From assembly GCF_000759955.1 (NCBI RefSeq), contig NZ_JNAL01000018.1, forward strand, positions 186,001 through 250,000: a stretch of DNA of 64,000 bases, given 5' to 3'. The notes under the pieces are model-generated. The model was given only the letters and a program-made list of their open reading frames with translations. It was not told where the DNA came from and did not search any database. Position 1 is the stretch's first letter, and every line of letters begins with the position of its first letter. The DNA is from Prochlorococcus marinus str. MIT 9201. Its GTDB lineage: Bacteria; Cyanobacteriota; Cyanobacteriia; PCC-6307; Cyanobiaceae. A program made the position numbers and the translations under genes. This document shows positions 44,274 to 55,024 of this stretch, one piece after another.

Positions 44274-44541
44274 TTTAAATTCTCCGTTTTTGTTTGGGAT
44301 CAGTATGTTCTTTTTTTTAGGGAATTGTGTGTCTTTTTACCCTGTCGTCAGCATCCTCTGACTACTCAAAAATTCTCAAAATTCATACTTCTCGTCAAAA
44401 CAGTTGGTATCAATACAATTAATCAATTTTCAATTTTTTTTAAATGTAAATTAATTTTCTTTTTTTTTAAATTTTATTACCTAAATTTGTTAACGACTCA
44501 ACAAAAATATATTTTTTCTTCGGGATCAATTTTAAGGGCTT
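44274..44541. other. Upstream region of DUF4912 gene, no gene seen
   Basis: No ORF with support is present. A small hairpin (GTCAG / CTGAC, 44347-44362) and long T tracts are found. It probably holds the promoter and leader of the minus-strand DUF4912 gene. Confidence 0.4.
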
Positions 44542-44889
44542 CTATCTTTCTTGAACTAGAAGTACTAGATCATCTATTTCTAAATCCTGAATATTTTTAC
44601 CTATTTTTTTTGAAAAAGTAATTAGTTTGTTTGAAGTAGATTCTAATTGATGATAAAAAAGATCACTAAATTTTTTATCATCAAATTTTTTTGATTGATT
44701 ATCACACCACTCTCTCAGGAGCTTTTTACTTTCAAAACTATTATCTGAATTGATAATTTTTAAAATCTGGAGACAATGAGCAAGTATTCTAATATGGTGC
44801 CTCTGCATTATTGTTAGATCAAGATTATCAATTTCTTGAATAGTTTGTATGTTTAAAGGGTTTGATAAGGGATCAAAATTATTTGACAT
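44542..44889 (-). CDS. Hypothetical protein next to suf operon
   Basis: A 115-aa soluble, mostly helical protein with LDLTIMQRHHIRILAHCLQIL as its most distinctive part. It diverges from sufB. It is not SufR: it is half the length and lacks a winged helix and the conserved Cys cluster. Position suggests a link to Fe-S assembly, but this is context only. Confidence 0.65.
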   Translation of the reverse strand: MSNNFDPLSNPLNIQTIQEIDNLDLTIMQRHHIRILAHCLQILKIINSDNSFESKKLLREWCDNQSKKFDDKKFSDLFYHQLESTSNKLITFSKKIGKNIQDLEIDDLVLLVQER

Positions 44890-44984
44890 TAATTTTTAGT
44901 TTTAATAAAGGAAAAAAACTCAATATTGGGGGTATCTTTCGTTAGAGTATATAGAGCATATTGTAATAAGTTATTTTGGATAAC

Positions 44985-46427
44985 ATGGTTAACGAAAATT
45001 TAGTTAAAGATGTAGTAAAGGAGCCTTACAAATATGGTTTCGTTACAGACATTGAAACTGAAAAAATTGCAAAGGGATTGAATGAGGACATAATAAGACT
45101 TATTTCACAAAAAAAAGAAGAGCCAAAATACCTCCTTGATTTTAGATTAAAAGCTTTTGAAAAATGGCAAAAAATGGATGAACCTGATTGGGCAGGATTG
45201 GGATACAAACAAATCGATTATCAAGATATTATTTATTATTCTGCTCCCAAACAAAAAGAAAAAATTTCCAGTTTAGATGAAGTTGATCCCAAACTTCTTG
45301 AGACTTTCGACAAATTGGGAATACCTCTTACTGAGCAAAAAAAACTTACAAATGTAGCAGTAGATGCTGTCTTTGATAGTGTTTCTATAGCTACAACATT
45401 TAGAGAGGAACTGGCTGAACATGGGGTTATATTTTGCTCAATCAGTGAAGCAGTAAAAAATCACTCTGATTTAATTGAAAAATATTTAGGTACAGTAGTT
45501 CCAGCTAGTGATAATTATTTTGCAGCACTAAATTCTGCTGTTTTTAGTGATGGTTCTTTTGTTTATATACCAAAAGGTGTTACATGTCCAATGGACCTAT
45601 CTTCCTACTTCAGAATTAATAGTGGAGATTCTGGACAATTCGAGAGAACTCTAATCATTGCTGAAGAATCTAGTTCTGTAAGTTATTTAGAAGGCTGCAC
45701 AGCACCTATGTTTGACACAAATACCTTACATGCTGCAGTTGTGGAACTCATAGCTCTAGACGATGCCTCTATAAAATATTCAACAGTACAAAATTGGTAT
45801 GCGGGGGATGAAGAAGGTGTTGGAGGCATTTTTAATTTTGTCACTAAAAGAGGAAAATGTTTAGGTAAACGAAGTAAAATTAGCTGGTCTCAAGTTGAAA
45901 CAGGGTCTTCAATTACATGGAAATATCCTAGCTGTCTCCTTTTAGGGGAAGAATCTGTGGGAGAATTTTATTCAGTAGCACTCACCAATAATCTTCAGCA
46001 AGCAGATACCGGCACAAAAATGATCCATATTGGCCCCAAAACCAAATCAACTATTGTTAGCAAAGGTATAAGTGCAGGTAATTCAACCAATAGCTACAGA
46101 GGCCTTGTCAAAATGGGAACAAAAGCAGCAGGATCAAGAAATTACAGTCAATGTGATTCAATGTTAATAGGAGATCAAGCTTCTGCAAATACATTTCCTT
46201 ATATCAAATCACAACAACCCAATTCTGAAATTGAGCATGAAGCAAGCACATGTAGAATCTCTGAAGATCAACTTTTTTATCTCCAAAGCAGAGGTATAGA
46301 ATTTGAGGAGGCAGTATCTATGATGGTCAGTGGTTTCTGCAGAGATGTATTTAATCAATTACCTATGGAATTTGCTGCTGAAGCTGATAAGTTACTAGCG
46401 CTTAAACTTGAGGGATCAGTAGGTTAA
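44985..46427 (+). CDS. sufB: SUF system scaffold protein SufB
   Basis: Core of the SufBCD scaffold on which Fe-S clusters are built in the cytosol. The 480 aa include the SufBD core (about 150-460) with [15 protein letters not shown] and the beta-helix [21 protein letters not shown] start it at the ATG giving MVNENLVKD rather than a TTG three codons earlier. First gene of the plus-strand sufBCDS operon. Confidence 0.95.
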   Translation: MVNENLVKDVVKEPYKYGFVTDIETEKIAKGLNEDIIRLISQKKEEPKYLLDFRLKAFEKWQKMDEPDWAGLGYKQIDYQDIIYYSAPKQKEKISSLDEVDPKLLETFDKLGIPLTEQKKLTNVAVDAVFDSVSIATTFREELAEHGVIFCSISEAVKNHSDLIEKYLGTVVPASDNYFAALNSAVFSDGSFVYIPKGVTCPMDLSSYFRINSGDSGQFERTLIIAEESSSVSYLEGCTAPMFDTNTLHAAVVELIALDDASIKYSTVQNWYAGDEEGVGGIFNFVTKRGKCLGKRSKISWSQVETGSSITWKYPSCLLLGEESVGEFYSVALTNNLQQADTGTKMIHIGPKTKSTIVSKGISAGNSTNSYRGLVKMGTKAAGSRNYSQCDSMLIGDQASANTFPYIKSQQPNSEIEHEASTCRISEDQLFYLQSRGIEFEEAVSMMVSGFCRDVFNQLPMEFAAEADKLLALKLEGSVG

Positions 46428-46448
46428 TTCATCAATTTCTAAACTGAT

Positions 46449-47234
46449 ATGCAAAGTAAAATGAAAGAATCAGATCCAATATTAGAAGTTGAAAATCTCT
46501 TTGCATCTACTGATAATCTTCCAATTTTGAAGGGAGTTTCACTAACTGTCTATCCTGGAGAAATCCATGCCATAATGGGAAGAAATGGATGTGGCAAAAG
46601 TACTCTTTCGAAAATCATTGCAGGACACCCCTCGTATAATATTACAAGTGGCGACATAAAATTTTCAGGTGAAAATATCAACTCTTTGGAACCTGAAGAA
46701 AGATCTCAATCAGGAATTTTCCTTGGTTTCCAATATCCAATAGAAATTCCCGGCGTTAGTAATCTTGAGTTTCTTAGAGTTTCAACGAATGCTAGAAGGA
46801 AATTCCTTAACAAAGAAGAATTGGATACTTTTGATTTTGAGGAATTAGTTAAAGAAAAGTTAGAACTCGTTAAAATGGATCATGCATTCTTATCAAGGAG
46901 TGTAAATCAAGGATTTTCCGGGGGTGAAAAGAAAAGAAATGAAATTCTGCAAATGGCTTTGCTTGAACCCAAGATAGCAATATTAGATGAGACTGATTCT
47001 GGACTAGATATTGATGCTCTTAGAATAGTCGCATCAGGAATTAAAAAAATATCTAATGCACAGACTGGAATTATATTAATTACTCACTACCAAAGATTAC
47101 TTGATGAAATTGAACCAACTTATGTCCACGTTATGGCAGATGGACAAATCATAAAAACTGGGGGAAGTGATCTTGCTTTAGAACTTGAAAAAAAAGGTTA
47201 TGAATGGACTGATAACTTTGTAAAAGAGACTTAA
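46449..47234 (+). CDS. sufC: SUF system ATPase SufC
   Basis: ABC-type ATPase that powers SufBCD. The 261 aa carry Walker A GRNGCGKS, the ABC signature [10 protein letters not shown] near 158 and Walker [12 protein letters not shown] near 180. ATG start at MQSKMKES; another Met at position 5 is possible. 21 bases after sufB, 4 before sufD. Confidence 0.96.
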   Translation: MQSKMKESDPILEVENLFASTDNLPILKGVSLTVYPGEIHAIMGRNGCGKSTLSKIIAGHPSYNITSGDIKFSGENINSLEPEERSQSGIFLGFQYPIEIPGVSNLEFLRVSTNARRKFLNKEELDTFDFEELVKEKLELVKMDHAFLSRSVNQGFSGGEKKRNEILQMALLEPKIAILDETDSGLDIDALRIVASGIKKISNAQTGIILITHYQRLLDEIEPTYVHVMADGQIIKTGGSDLALELEKKGYEWTDNFVKET

Positions 47235-47238
47235 ATAG

Positions 47239-48456
47239 ATGAAAATACTTGAAAAAATAAAAAATAATAAATTAATTAACAATCAGACAGAAATACAAAA
47301 AATCTGTCTTCATAAATTACAATCAAATCCCCTACCTAATCCTAAAAGTGAATTATGGAGACTTTCAAATAAAGCAAAATTTTCAAACTTTTTAAACTAC
47401 TCGTTTAATGAAAAAAATACAAAATTTGATATACCTTATCCTGAAAGTTCTCAGAATACTGTTCGATTAATAATTGGTGAAAATTGCCAAATTAAATTAA
47501 TAAAAGAAAACTATTCAATACTTCAATTAAGTGAAGATGAATTAAATAAATATATCAAAGAACAGATAGCTTGTTTTGATCAAAACGAAAATTGGAGTGA
47601 CCTACTAAATCTGTCTTTAAGTTCTACAAAAAATTTCTTGGCATTAAAAATAAATGGATCAAAAATCCCTCCTATTGAAATTTTTAGTCATGCATCAAGT
47701 GATTTTTTAAACGCAAAAACCCTGGTAATATTTTTGGAAAAGAATTGCGATATTGAATTATTACAAGTAAATCTTGGGAAAGAAAACTCTTCATTATCCC
47801 AGTCAACATTTTTTTTATTAGAAGAAAATAGTTCCATAAATCATGGTGTTGTTTCTTACGGTGAAAACAGATCAAATTTACTAAATTCGCTCAATGTAAT
47901 TCAACAACAAAATAGCGAATACAACTTAGGTTCCTTACATTTCAAATTCAATTATGCAAGATTTGAAATTAGTATTAAACAATCTGCAGGAAACGCTAAA
48001 ACCAATATCAAAGGTATGCAAATAACCAAAAAAAATGAACAAATATCTACTTATACAAAAATAGACTTTAATGGTCCAGATGGATTTCTAGATCAAATCA
48101 ACAAATCACTTGCTGACGATAAATCACATGCAATATTTGAAGGTTCAATAATAGTACCAAAAATTGCACAGAAAACTGATGCTTCTCAATTAAGCAGAAA
48201 TTTACTTTTATCAAAACACGCACAAATAGATACCAAACCTCAATTAGAAATAATTGCTGATGATGTCAAATGCAAACATGGAGCCACAATTTCGCAATTA
48301 AACGAAGAAGAACTTTTTTATATGCGAACAAGAGGGATCACATTACCAGAAGCAAGTAAACTACAATTAAGTTCTTACTTTCAAGAAATAATTTCATTTA
48401 TTCCCGTTTCAAAAGATAGATGGGATTTGCTTGATAAACTTTTAAATGAGAATTAA
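47239..48456 (+). CDS. sufD: SUF system scaffold protein SufD
   Basis: Partner of SufB in the scaffold. The 405 aa are less conserved at the N-terminus; the C-terminal half has the SufBD motif with HAQIDTKPQLEIIADDVKCKHGATI and LFYMRTRGI. The stop overlaps the sufS start by one base (TAATG). Confidence 0.94.
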   Translation: MKILEKIKNNKLINNQTEIQKICLHKLQSNPLPNPKSELWRLSNKAKFSNFLNYSFNEKNTKFDIPYPESSQNTVRLIIGENCQIKLIKENYSILQLSEDELNKYIKEQIACFDQNENWSDLLNLSLSSTKNFLALKINGSKIPPIEIFSHASSDFLNAKTLVIFLEKNCDIELLQVNLGKENSSLSQSTFFLLEENSSINHGVVSYGENRSNLLNSLNVIQQQNSEYNLGSLHFKFNYARFEISIKQSAGNAKTNIKGMQITKKNEQISTYTKIDFNGPDGFLDQINKSLADDKSHAIFEGSIIVPKIAQKTDASQLSRNLLLSKHAQIDTKPQLEIIADDVKCKHGATISQLNEEELFYMRTRGITLPEASKLQLSSYFQEIISFIPVSKDRWDLLDKLLNEN

Positions 48457-49709
48457 TGGAAACGATTCAAAATTTTCCTGAAATAACTAAGAAAGACTTT
48501 CCTCTTTTAAATAAGCACTTAACAAGTAATGAGCAAGTCATTTATTTAGACCATGCTGCAACCACTCAGAAACCAATACAAGTCTTAAAAAAAATTGATG
48601 ACTATTATAGAAACTTTAATGCCAATGTACATAGAGGCGCACATCAATTAAGCGCTAAAGCAACAGAAGAATTTGAAAATGCAAGATATTTAATTAGCAA
48701 ATATATAAAAGCTAATTCAGCCAAAGAAATTATTTTCACAAGAAATGCTACTGAAGCAATAAATCTAGCGGCCAGATCATGGGGTGAATCTTCATTAAGA
48801 GAAAACGATGAAATTCTCTTATCAATAATGGAGCATCATAGCAATATTGTTCCATGGCAAATGGTTGCAGCAAAAAATAAATGCAAATTAAAATTTATAG
48901 GTATAGATAAAGATGGGAAATTAGATATAGACGATTTTAAATCAAAACTAACATCTAGAACTAAGCTTGTTAGCCTCGTACATATTAGTAATACGCTAGG
49001 TTGCTGTAATCCAATCAAAGAGATAACTAAATTAGCTAAACAAAAAGGATCTTTAGTATTAATAGACGCATGTCAAAGTTTGGCGCATCAAAAACTTGAT
49101 GTTTGTGATCTTGATATTGATTTTTTAGCGGGATCCGGACATAAACTTTGCGGTCCTACAGGCATTGGTTTTCTCTGGTCGAGAAAAGAAATCCTAGAAA
49201 AAATTCCTCCCCTCTTTGGAGGTGGCGAAATGATTCAAGATGTTTATGAAGAGACAAGTACTTGGGCCGAGCTCCCGCATAAATTTGAAGCTGGAACTCC
49301 AGCCATTGCAGAAGCAATAGGTCTAGCAGAAGCAATCAATTACATAAACACTATTGGATTGAATGAAATTCATGAATATGAAAGAACTATTACTAAATAT
49401 TTATTTGAAAAATTAAATCAAATAGAAAATATTGAAATTATAGGTCCATCACCGGAGATAGATCCAGATAGAGCATCACTTGCCACCTTTTATATCAAAA
49501 ATATACATTCAAACGATATTGCTGAAATTCTTGATTCAAAAGGAATTTGCATCAGAAGTGGGCATCATTGCTGTCAACCTCTTCACAGATATATTGGAAT
49601 TAAATCAACAGCAAGAATTAGCATGAATTTCACAACAAATAAGGAAGAAATTGATTTATTTATAGAAAAATTAAAAGATACTATTGATTTTCTAAAAAGA
49701 AATTCTTAA
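48456..49709 (+). CDS. sufS: Cysteine desulfurase SufS
   Basis: PLP enzyme that takes sulfur from cysteine for Fe-S clusters. The 417 aa hold the PLP Lys in GSGHKLCGPTG near 225 and the active-site Cys in RSGHHCCQPL near 367. YLDHAATTQKP and VHRGAHQLS are typical of the SufS group. ATG overlaps the sufD stop. No SufE gene is adjacent. Confidence 0.95.
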   Translation: METIQNFPEITKKDFPLLNKHLTSNEQVIYLDHAATTQKPIQVLKKIDDYYRNFNANVHRGAHQLSAKATEEFENARYLISKYIKANSAKEIIFTRNATEAINLAARSWGESSLRENDEILLSIMEHHSNIVPWQMVAAKNKCKLKFIGIDKDGKLDIDDFKSKLTSRTKLVSLVHISNTLGCCNPIKEITKLAKQKGSLVLIDACQSLAHQKLDVCDLDIDFLAGSGHKLCGPTGIGFLWSRKEILEKIPPLFGGGEMIQDVYEETSTWAELPHKFEAGTPAIAEAIGLAEAINYINTIGLNEIHEYERTITKYLFEKLNQIENIEIIGPSPEIDPDRASLATFYIKNIHSNDIAEILDSKGICIRSGHHCCQPLHRYIGIKSTARISMNFTTNKEEIDLFIEKLKDTIDFLKRNS

Positions 49710-51637
49710 ATATTCAAAGCATTTTCTAAAAATTCCTGAGATTTTTGCATTACCGCTTCTTTATTTTCAAAATTTTTAAACCCATGCCCTTCGTTTTCAA
49801 AAAAAATAACTTCTGAACATTTATTATTCTGAATCAAAATTTGTTGAATTTTTAGAGTTTGTTTATATGAAATAACTGTATCTTTTTTTCCATGAAACAA
49901 TAAGATAGGTTTTTTTATTTTGTTAATGTGCTTTATTGGCGATCTATTTATATAATCATCATGATTCTTTTCATAATTTCCTACCAAAGAATTTAAATAA
50001 TCTTTTTCAAACCTATGCGTGTTGTAATGCATATCCTTCAAATCAAGAACAGGATATTTACAAATTGCAGCTTTAAATATAGACCCATATAATAAACAAT
50101 TTAGGGCGGTTAATCCACCAGCACTACTACCAAAAATTACCACTTTCTCACTATCAACTAGATCTGATTTGATTAATTCAAGAGCTAGTGCTTTGCAATC
50201 ATAAGAATCAACAATACCCCACTTATGATTCAATCTATCTCTATATGCTTTACCAAATCCTGATGATCCTCCATAATTTACTTCAGCAACAAAAAATCCC
50301 TTCGAGGACCAAAATTGAACTTCAGAATTATAAGATCCATCAAAAAATGAAGTTGGTCCGCTATGAGCTCTAACGAGAAGTGGTGGCTTTATGAAATTAT
50401 CTATAAGCGGTTTATAAAGAAAAGAATGAGTAGATTGATCTTCAAAACCTTTAAACCAAAATGTCTCAGGTTTTGAACAATCTTTTATATGGTCAATAAA
50501 AATCTGCTCAGAAAAATTTGATAAAACTTTTTCTGCAAAATCAATTTCAAATACAATTCCCAAAAAATCAGATCCATAACCTTTAAAAAGAACTTTTTCC
50601 CCAAAAACGCTGAAATCACTTATTGAAGTAAAAGGAGTAGAAAATTCTTTTACGAATTCAAGATCTTTATAGTGTTCAACTATTAAATTATTTTCTTTTT
50701 TTGCAAGGCAAAATAAATTTTTTTTAGTCCCTGAAAAAAATGTTATTCCAGAGACCCATTGTGGTACTCCATATTCAATCAAATTTCTTTCTACTCTTTT
50801 TTTTATAAAAATATTTTCAATTTCACGAACATCTAAAAATAATAAGTTCCACCATCCAGAACTATCCTCAGAACATACTAAAAGTGTTTCACTTATCCAA
50901 TAGGGTTGAAAAAAAGAAACGTTTTTATTTTTATTAATATTTTTATGTGAAAAATTTTTTATTTTATTTAATTGACCGTAAACATCTATTTCAGCAAAAA
51001 AAAGATCATTTTTTTCCCAAGGCATATATGGACTACCCCACTCTATCCAGGAAAGTAAATTACCCTTTGGATTAGAAGATAAATCTCCAGCAAAATTATT
51101 GAATTTTTTTAGTATTTTAAGATCTTGATTTATTTCTTTTATATCTAGTGAGAAGAGAAAATCTCTTTTATTTATCTCAATTAAACCAATTAAAGTAGCC
51201 TTATTAATTAGGGAAAAACATCCATCAAAATTGCCCTCTATTGAATTAGTTAATTTTTTTTGGTTTCCTTTTGGCAAAACATAATTATCAGAATATTCAA
51301 GATTATTAATTTGAAAAACTTGAGTCCATAATGATTTAGATACTTGATCAATCCAAAATATATATATATTTTCACTATATTCAAAACATTTATATGACAT
51401 GCCTCCATATCCATGAAAAGAGTTTTTGATACAAAACTTCTCTCCTGTAAGATTCTGAGGGCGCGATTTTTTTTTATTAAAAGGTCTTACAAAAATTGCA
51501 TTTATTCCGTCTTTTTTCGCATTTATAGGTTCAATCCAGAAAATTAAATTTTTTACAAGTAATAACTCTCTTTGAGAATTTTTTGATTTATTGAGTTCTT
51601 CACTTTTGTGTTTAATGTGATTTTTCATTGAACTCAT
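49706..51637 (-). CDS. Prolyl oligopeptidase (S9) family peptidase
   Basis: Serine peptidase of about 643 aa. The N-terminal part is a beta-propeller-like region of weak similarity and the C-terminal 260 residues are an alpha/beta hydrolase with nucleophile GSSAGG. HGKKDTVI and NEGHGF carry the Asp and His of the triad. The ATG giving MSSMKNHIK is preferred to a TTG three codons upstream. It overlaps the end of sufS by 4 bases. Confidence 0.85.
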   Translation of the reverse strand: MSSMKNHIKHKSEELNKSKNSQRELLLVKNLIFWIEPINAKKDGINAIFVRPFNKKKSRPQNLTGEKFCIKNSFHGYGGMSYKCFEYSENIYIFWIDQVSKSLWTQVFQINNLEYSDNYVLPKGNQKKLTNSIEGNFDGCFSLINKATLIGLIEINKRDFLFSLDIKEINQDLKILKKFNNFAGDLSSNPKGNLLSWIEWGSPYMPWEKNDLFFAEIDVYGQLNKIKNFSHKNINKNKNVSFFQPYWISETLLVCSEDSSGWWNLLFLDVREIENIFIKKRVERNLIEYGVPQWVSGITFFSGTKKNLFCLAKKENNLIVEHYKDLEFVKEFSTPFTSISDFSVFGEKVLFKGYGSDFLGIVFEIDFAEKVLSNFSEQIFIDHIKDCSKPETFWFKGFEDQSTHSFLYKPLIDNFIKPPLLVRAHSGPTSFFDGSYNSEVQFWSSKGFFVAEVNYGGSSGFGKAYRDRLNHKWGIVDSYDCKALALELIKSDLVDSEKVVIFGSSAGGLTALNCLLYGSIFKAAICKYPVLDLKDMHYNTHRFEKDYLNSLVGNYEKNHDDYINRSPIKHINKIKKPILLFHGKKDTVISYKQTLKIQQILIQNNKCSEVIFFENEGHGFKNFENKEAVMQKSQEFLENALNI

Positions 51638-51703
51638 AGCATTCAAAGTTTCAAAATAATGTTATTATTTTTATAGCTTAACCCTTAATTACAGCAACAA
51701 ATA

Positions 51704-52309
51704 GTGGCAAATCATTTTTCACATCTGGCAAGAAAATCAAGGAATAATGTTTCTACTACTAAGGTTATAAAAGAAGCTATTGATAATCCACCTTTAGAAA
51801 TATACAAACTTGGAAGTAAGACTTTAAGAACTACCGCTAAAAGAATAAGTAAAGTTGACATCGATACAAGAAAACTTGCAAAAGAGATGCTCCAAAGCAT
51901 GTATTCTGCAAAAGGGATAGGTTTAGCAGCTCCTCAAGTAGGTATTAGTAAAGAACTTTTAGTGATCGATATAAATTTTGAAGACTCTGCAGCAGAACCT
52001 CTAATTTTAATTAATCCAGAAATCACTGCTTATGGATCTACACTTAACTCTTATGAAGAGGGTTGCTTGAGTATTCCTGGTGTATATTTAAATGTCATCA
52101 GGCCATCTACCATAAAATTAAAGTTTAGAGATGAAATGGGAAGACCAAGAAAAATGAATGCTGATGGACTCTTAGCTAGATGTATTCAGCATGAGGTCGA
52201 TCACTTAAAAGGCGTACTTTTTGTTGACAGAGTAACTTCAAAGGAAGACCTAAAAAAAGAGCTAACAAAAGAGGGTTATAAAATGAAAGATGTTCTCCCA
52301 ATTAGTTAA
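51704..52309 (+). CDS. def: Peptide deformylase
   Basis: Removes the formyl group from the first Met of new proteins. The three motifs are GIGLAAPQVG, EEGCLSIPG and QHEVDHLKG, with metal ligands Cys and the two His. An N-terminal extension of about 30 residues is typical of cyanobacterial forms. Starts at GTG. 201 aa. Confidence 0.95.
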   Translation: MANHFSHLARKSRNNVSTTKVIKEAIDNPPLEIYKLGSKTLRTTAKRISKVDIDTRKLAKEMLQSMYSAKGIGLAAPQVGISKELLVIDINFEDSAAEPLILINPEITAYGSTLNSYEEGCLSIPGVYLNVIRPSTIKLKFRDEMGRPRKMNADGLLARCIQHEVDHLKGVLFVDRVTSKEDLKKELTKEGYKMKDVLPIS

Positions 52310-52323
52310 TTCAAAAATCTTAA

Positions 52324-52665
52324 ATGACTGAAACTACAATTTTCTCCAAAATAATCAATGGAGAAATTCCATGCGAAAAGCTTCATGATGATGAATATTG
52401 TATTGCATTTAATGATATTTCAGCTCAAGCTCCAGTCCATTTTTTAGTGATCCCCAAAAAGCCCATAGTAAGTTTATATGAGTGTATGGTAGAGGATGTA
52501 AATTTACTAGGCCATCTATTGTTTATAGGAAGCAAAATAGCGAAGTCCAAAAACTTGAGTAATTGGAGAACTGTAATTAATACTGGAGAAGAATCCGGAC
52601 AAACAGTTTTTCATTTACACATACATTTCTTATCAGGCAGAAAAATGAAATGGCCTCCAGGCTAA
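52324..52665 (+). CDS. HIT family protein
   Basis: Small nucleotide hydrolase or transferase of the histidine-triad family. The triad FHLHIHFLSG is near the end of 113 aa, and PVHFLVIPKKPI is typical of the Hint branch. 14 bases after def, same transcript likely. Substrate not known. Confidence 0.9.
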   Translation: MTETTIFSKIINGEIPCEKLHDDEYCIAFNDISAQAPVHFLVIPKKPIVSLYECMVEDVNLLGHLLFIGSKIAKSKNLSNWRTVINTGEESGQTVFHLHIHFLSGRKMKWPPG

Positions 52666-52712
52666 AACTCTCGAAAAAATTGTTTATTGGCTATAAGTAA
52701 GTAAAAAATAAA

Positions 52713-52991
52713 ATGAATACACCAAATTCTTTAAATACACAATCCAAAAATTTATTAAATTTAATCTTAAAAAATTGGGAGGAATTAGACGATTCAATCA
52801 AAACTAAGTTAATAAAAATTTGGAGCGTTTTAACTTATAAATGGCAATTACAAATTTTATTTAATTTGCCTTTTCTGTTTTGGTGGGCATTAGATAAATC
52901 TTTTCCAAAAATACATGAGTTTGATGCAACAATCTTGAATTACCTAAATTTACCTGAGTGGGCACTTTCATTTATTGGCTTTGGTCAATAG
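52713..52991 (+). CDS. Hypothetical protein, 92 aa
   Basis: A protein with a polar N-terminal helix and a hydrophobic stretch (LQILFNLPFLFWWALDKSF) near 47-65 that may insert in or lie on a membrane, ending PEWALSFIGFGQ. No family recognised. Lies between the HIT gene and an ABC transporter gene. Confidence 0.6.
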   Translation: MNTPNSLNTQSKNLLNLILKNWEELDDSIKTKLIKIWSVLTYKWQLQILFNLPFLFWWALDKSFPKIHEFDATILNYLNLPEWALSFIGFGQ

Positions 52992-53033
52992 AATGCTAAA
53001 AGTTATAATTTAATTTATAAAACTAGTCGAGTA

Positions 53034-55016
53034 ATGAATAAAAAAGTTAATAATAAATCCAAAATATCGTACCAATTACAAAAATTAAGGAAACTATCTC
53101 AGCCATTTTTTCTTCCAATAGATCAATGCAATGGATTTCAATTCATATGGCTTTTGATTTCTCTTTTATTTTGCGTTGGTGGAGTAGTACTTGTTGGTCT
53201 TACAGGAATAATTAGTTTTTTTGAAAGCTTTCAACCAATTTTTCTTGAAAAGTATTTTGGAGGTGTAGTAAGTACTGTTAATTCAATTTGGGCTGGTAGC
53301 TGGGGATTACTTTTCTCTGCCTTATTTCTAATTGGATCAGGCAGCTTTTTTAGCTTAAGACGTCAATTAAAAAACCGTAGATGGTTGCATTGGTTATTCC
53401 TTGCGATAATTGTATTAATGCTTTTAGCTGTCAACGGAATAAACGCAGGTATTGGATTTATAGCAAGAGATTTAACAAATGCTTTAGTAGAAAAACAAGA
53501 AGATGGGTTTTATCGGATATTGGGGATTTACGCTTGTTGTTTCGCTGTGGCTCTACCAATACGTGTTTCCCAAATATTTTTTACATATAAGTTAGGAATA
53601 ATTTGGAGAGAATGGCTTTCAAAAAGTTTAGTTAAAGATTACATGACTAATAAAGCTTATTACCAATTAAATCCCAACGATGAAGAACAAACTGATGTAG
53701 ATAATCCTGATCAAAGGATCACAGATGATACCAGAGCTTTTACGGGGCAAAGCCTTTCTTTTACATTAGGTATTTTTGATGCACTACTAACATTTTCACT
53801 TAATATTCTTATTTTATGGAGTATTAGTACAACACTTACTCTTTCTTTATTTGGTTATGCAGCATTTGCAACTTCTATCCTTTTAATTGCTGGAAAAAAT
53901 CTTGTAAAAATTGACTTTGATCAACTCAGATATGAAGCAGATTTTCGATATGGCTTAGTACATATTAGAGATAATGCTGAATCAATAGCCTTTTACTCTG
54001 GAGAAAATCCTGAGCGAAGTGAAACTGAAAGGCGCTTAGGAGAAGTAGTTAGAAACTTTAATTTATTGATTATATGGAGAGTAATAATCGACGTTATGAG
54101 AAGATCCATTAATTATGCAGGAAATTTCTTTCCATATTTAATAATGGCAATCCCTTACTTTAGAGGTGATATTGATTATGGACGCTTTATTCAGGCAAGC
54201 TTTGCATTTGGGATGGTCGAAGGTTCATTATTTTTCATAGTTAATCAAATAGAAGAACTAGCAAAATTTACTGCTGGGATTGGGAGACTAGAAGGATTTC
54301 AATCAAAAGTAGAATCTATTAGTCAAACTAGCCCAACAAGTAATCAAAACGTTATTTCAAATTACCCCTCAATTCTTATTAATAATGCTGACCTTTGCCC
54401 ACCAGGATCAAATAAAACGATAATTAAAAATTTAAATTTAAGCATCGACAATAATCAATCACTTTTGGTTGTAGGACCATCTGGATGTGGAAAAACGTCA
54501 TTACTAAGAATGATTAGTGGTTTATGGGAACCCGATCATGGAGTAATAAAAAAACCAAAAATTGGAGAATTATTATTCATACCTCAAAAACCCTACATGT
54601 TGCTAGGTTCTTTAAGAGAACAATTATGTTATCCCACAGAAGTTAAGAAATTTAGCGATGAACATCTTACTTCTGTGCTTCATGAAGTAAACTTAAACAC
54701 TTTAGTAGATCGATATCCCAATCTTGATATCAAACAAGATTGGCCAAGAATTCTTTCATTAGGCGAGCAGCAAAGATTAGCTTTTGCAAGGCTCTTACTT
54801 AATTCTCCAAGATTTGCAGTACTTGATGAGGCTACAAGTGCTTTAGATATTGATACAGAAAAAAAACTATATAGTTTACTAAAGGAACGAGAACTTTCTC
54901 TTATTAGTGTTGGACATAGACCTAGCTTAAAAGATTTTCATGAAAATATATTAGAATTGAATGGAAAAGGAGACTGGAAATTATTGACTTCTGATAAGTA
55001 TAATTTTAAGGACTAG
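53034..55016 (+). CDS. ABC transporter, membrane-ATPase fusion (YddA/SbmA-type)
   Basis: A 660-aa half-transporter. About six helices lie in the first 430 residues, with RITDDTRAFTGQSLSF and the EADFRYGLVHIRDNAESIAFY loop typical of the ABC-D/YddA branch. The ATPase domain starts near 445 with Walker A GPSGCGKT, signature LSLGEQQRLAFARLLL and Walker B VLDEATSALD. It works as a dimer; substrate unknown (vitamin B12-like uptake in some relatives). Followed by an hli gene at 8 bases. Confidence 0.88.
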   Translation: MNKKVNNKSKISYQLQKLRKLSQPFFLPIDQCNGFQFIWLLISLLFCVGGVVLVGLTGIISFFESFQPIFLEKYFGGVVSTVNSIWAGSWGLLFSALFLIGSGSFFSLRRQLKNRRWLHWLFLAIIVLMLLAVNGINAGIGFIARDLTNALVEKQEDGFYRILGIYACCFAVALPIRVSQIFFTYKLGIIWREWLSKSLVKDYMTNKAYYQLNPNDEEQTDVDNPDQRITDDTRAFTGQSLSFTLGIFDALLTFSLNILILWSISTTLTLSLFGYAAFATSILLIAGKNLVKIDFDQLRYEADFRYGLVHIRDNAESIAFYSGENPERSETERRLGEVVRNFNLLIIWRVIIDVMRRSINYAGNFFPYLIMAIPYFRGDIDYGRFIQASFAFGMVEGSLFFIVNQIEELAKFTAGIGRLEGFQSKVESISQTSPTSNQNVISNYPSILINNADLCPPGSNKTIIKNLNLSIDNNQSLLVVGPSGCGKTSLLRMISGLWEPDHGVIKKPKIGELLFIPQKPYMLLGSLREQLCYPTEVKKFSDEHLTSVLHEVNLNTLVDRYPNLDIKQDWPRILSLGEQQRLAFARLLLNSPRFAVLDEATSALDIDTEKKLYSLLKERELSLISVGHRPSLKDFHENILELNGKGDWKLLTSDKYNFKD

Positions 55017-55024
55017 AAAAAAAA

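Noticed and set aside
44347-44362. Hairpin upstream of the DUF4912 gene as riboswitch or attenuator
   Set aside because: Only a 5-bp stem, with no conserved riboswitch motif recognised.
44244-44621. Plus-strand 125-codon ORF upstream of sufB
   Set aside because: Overlaps two minus-strand genes and is built largely of poly-Phe/Lys stretches from T- and A-runs.
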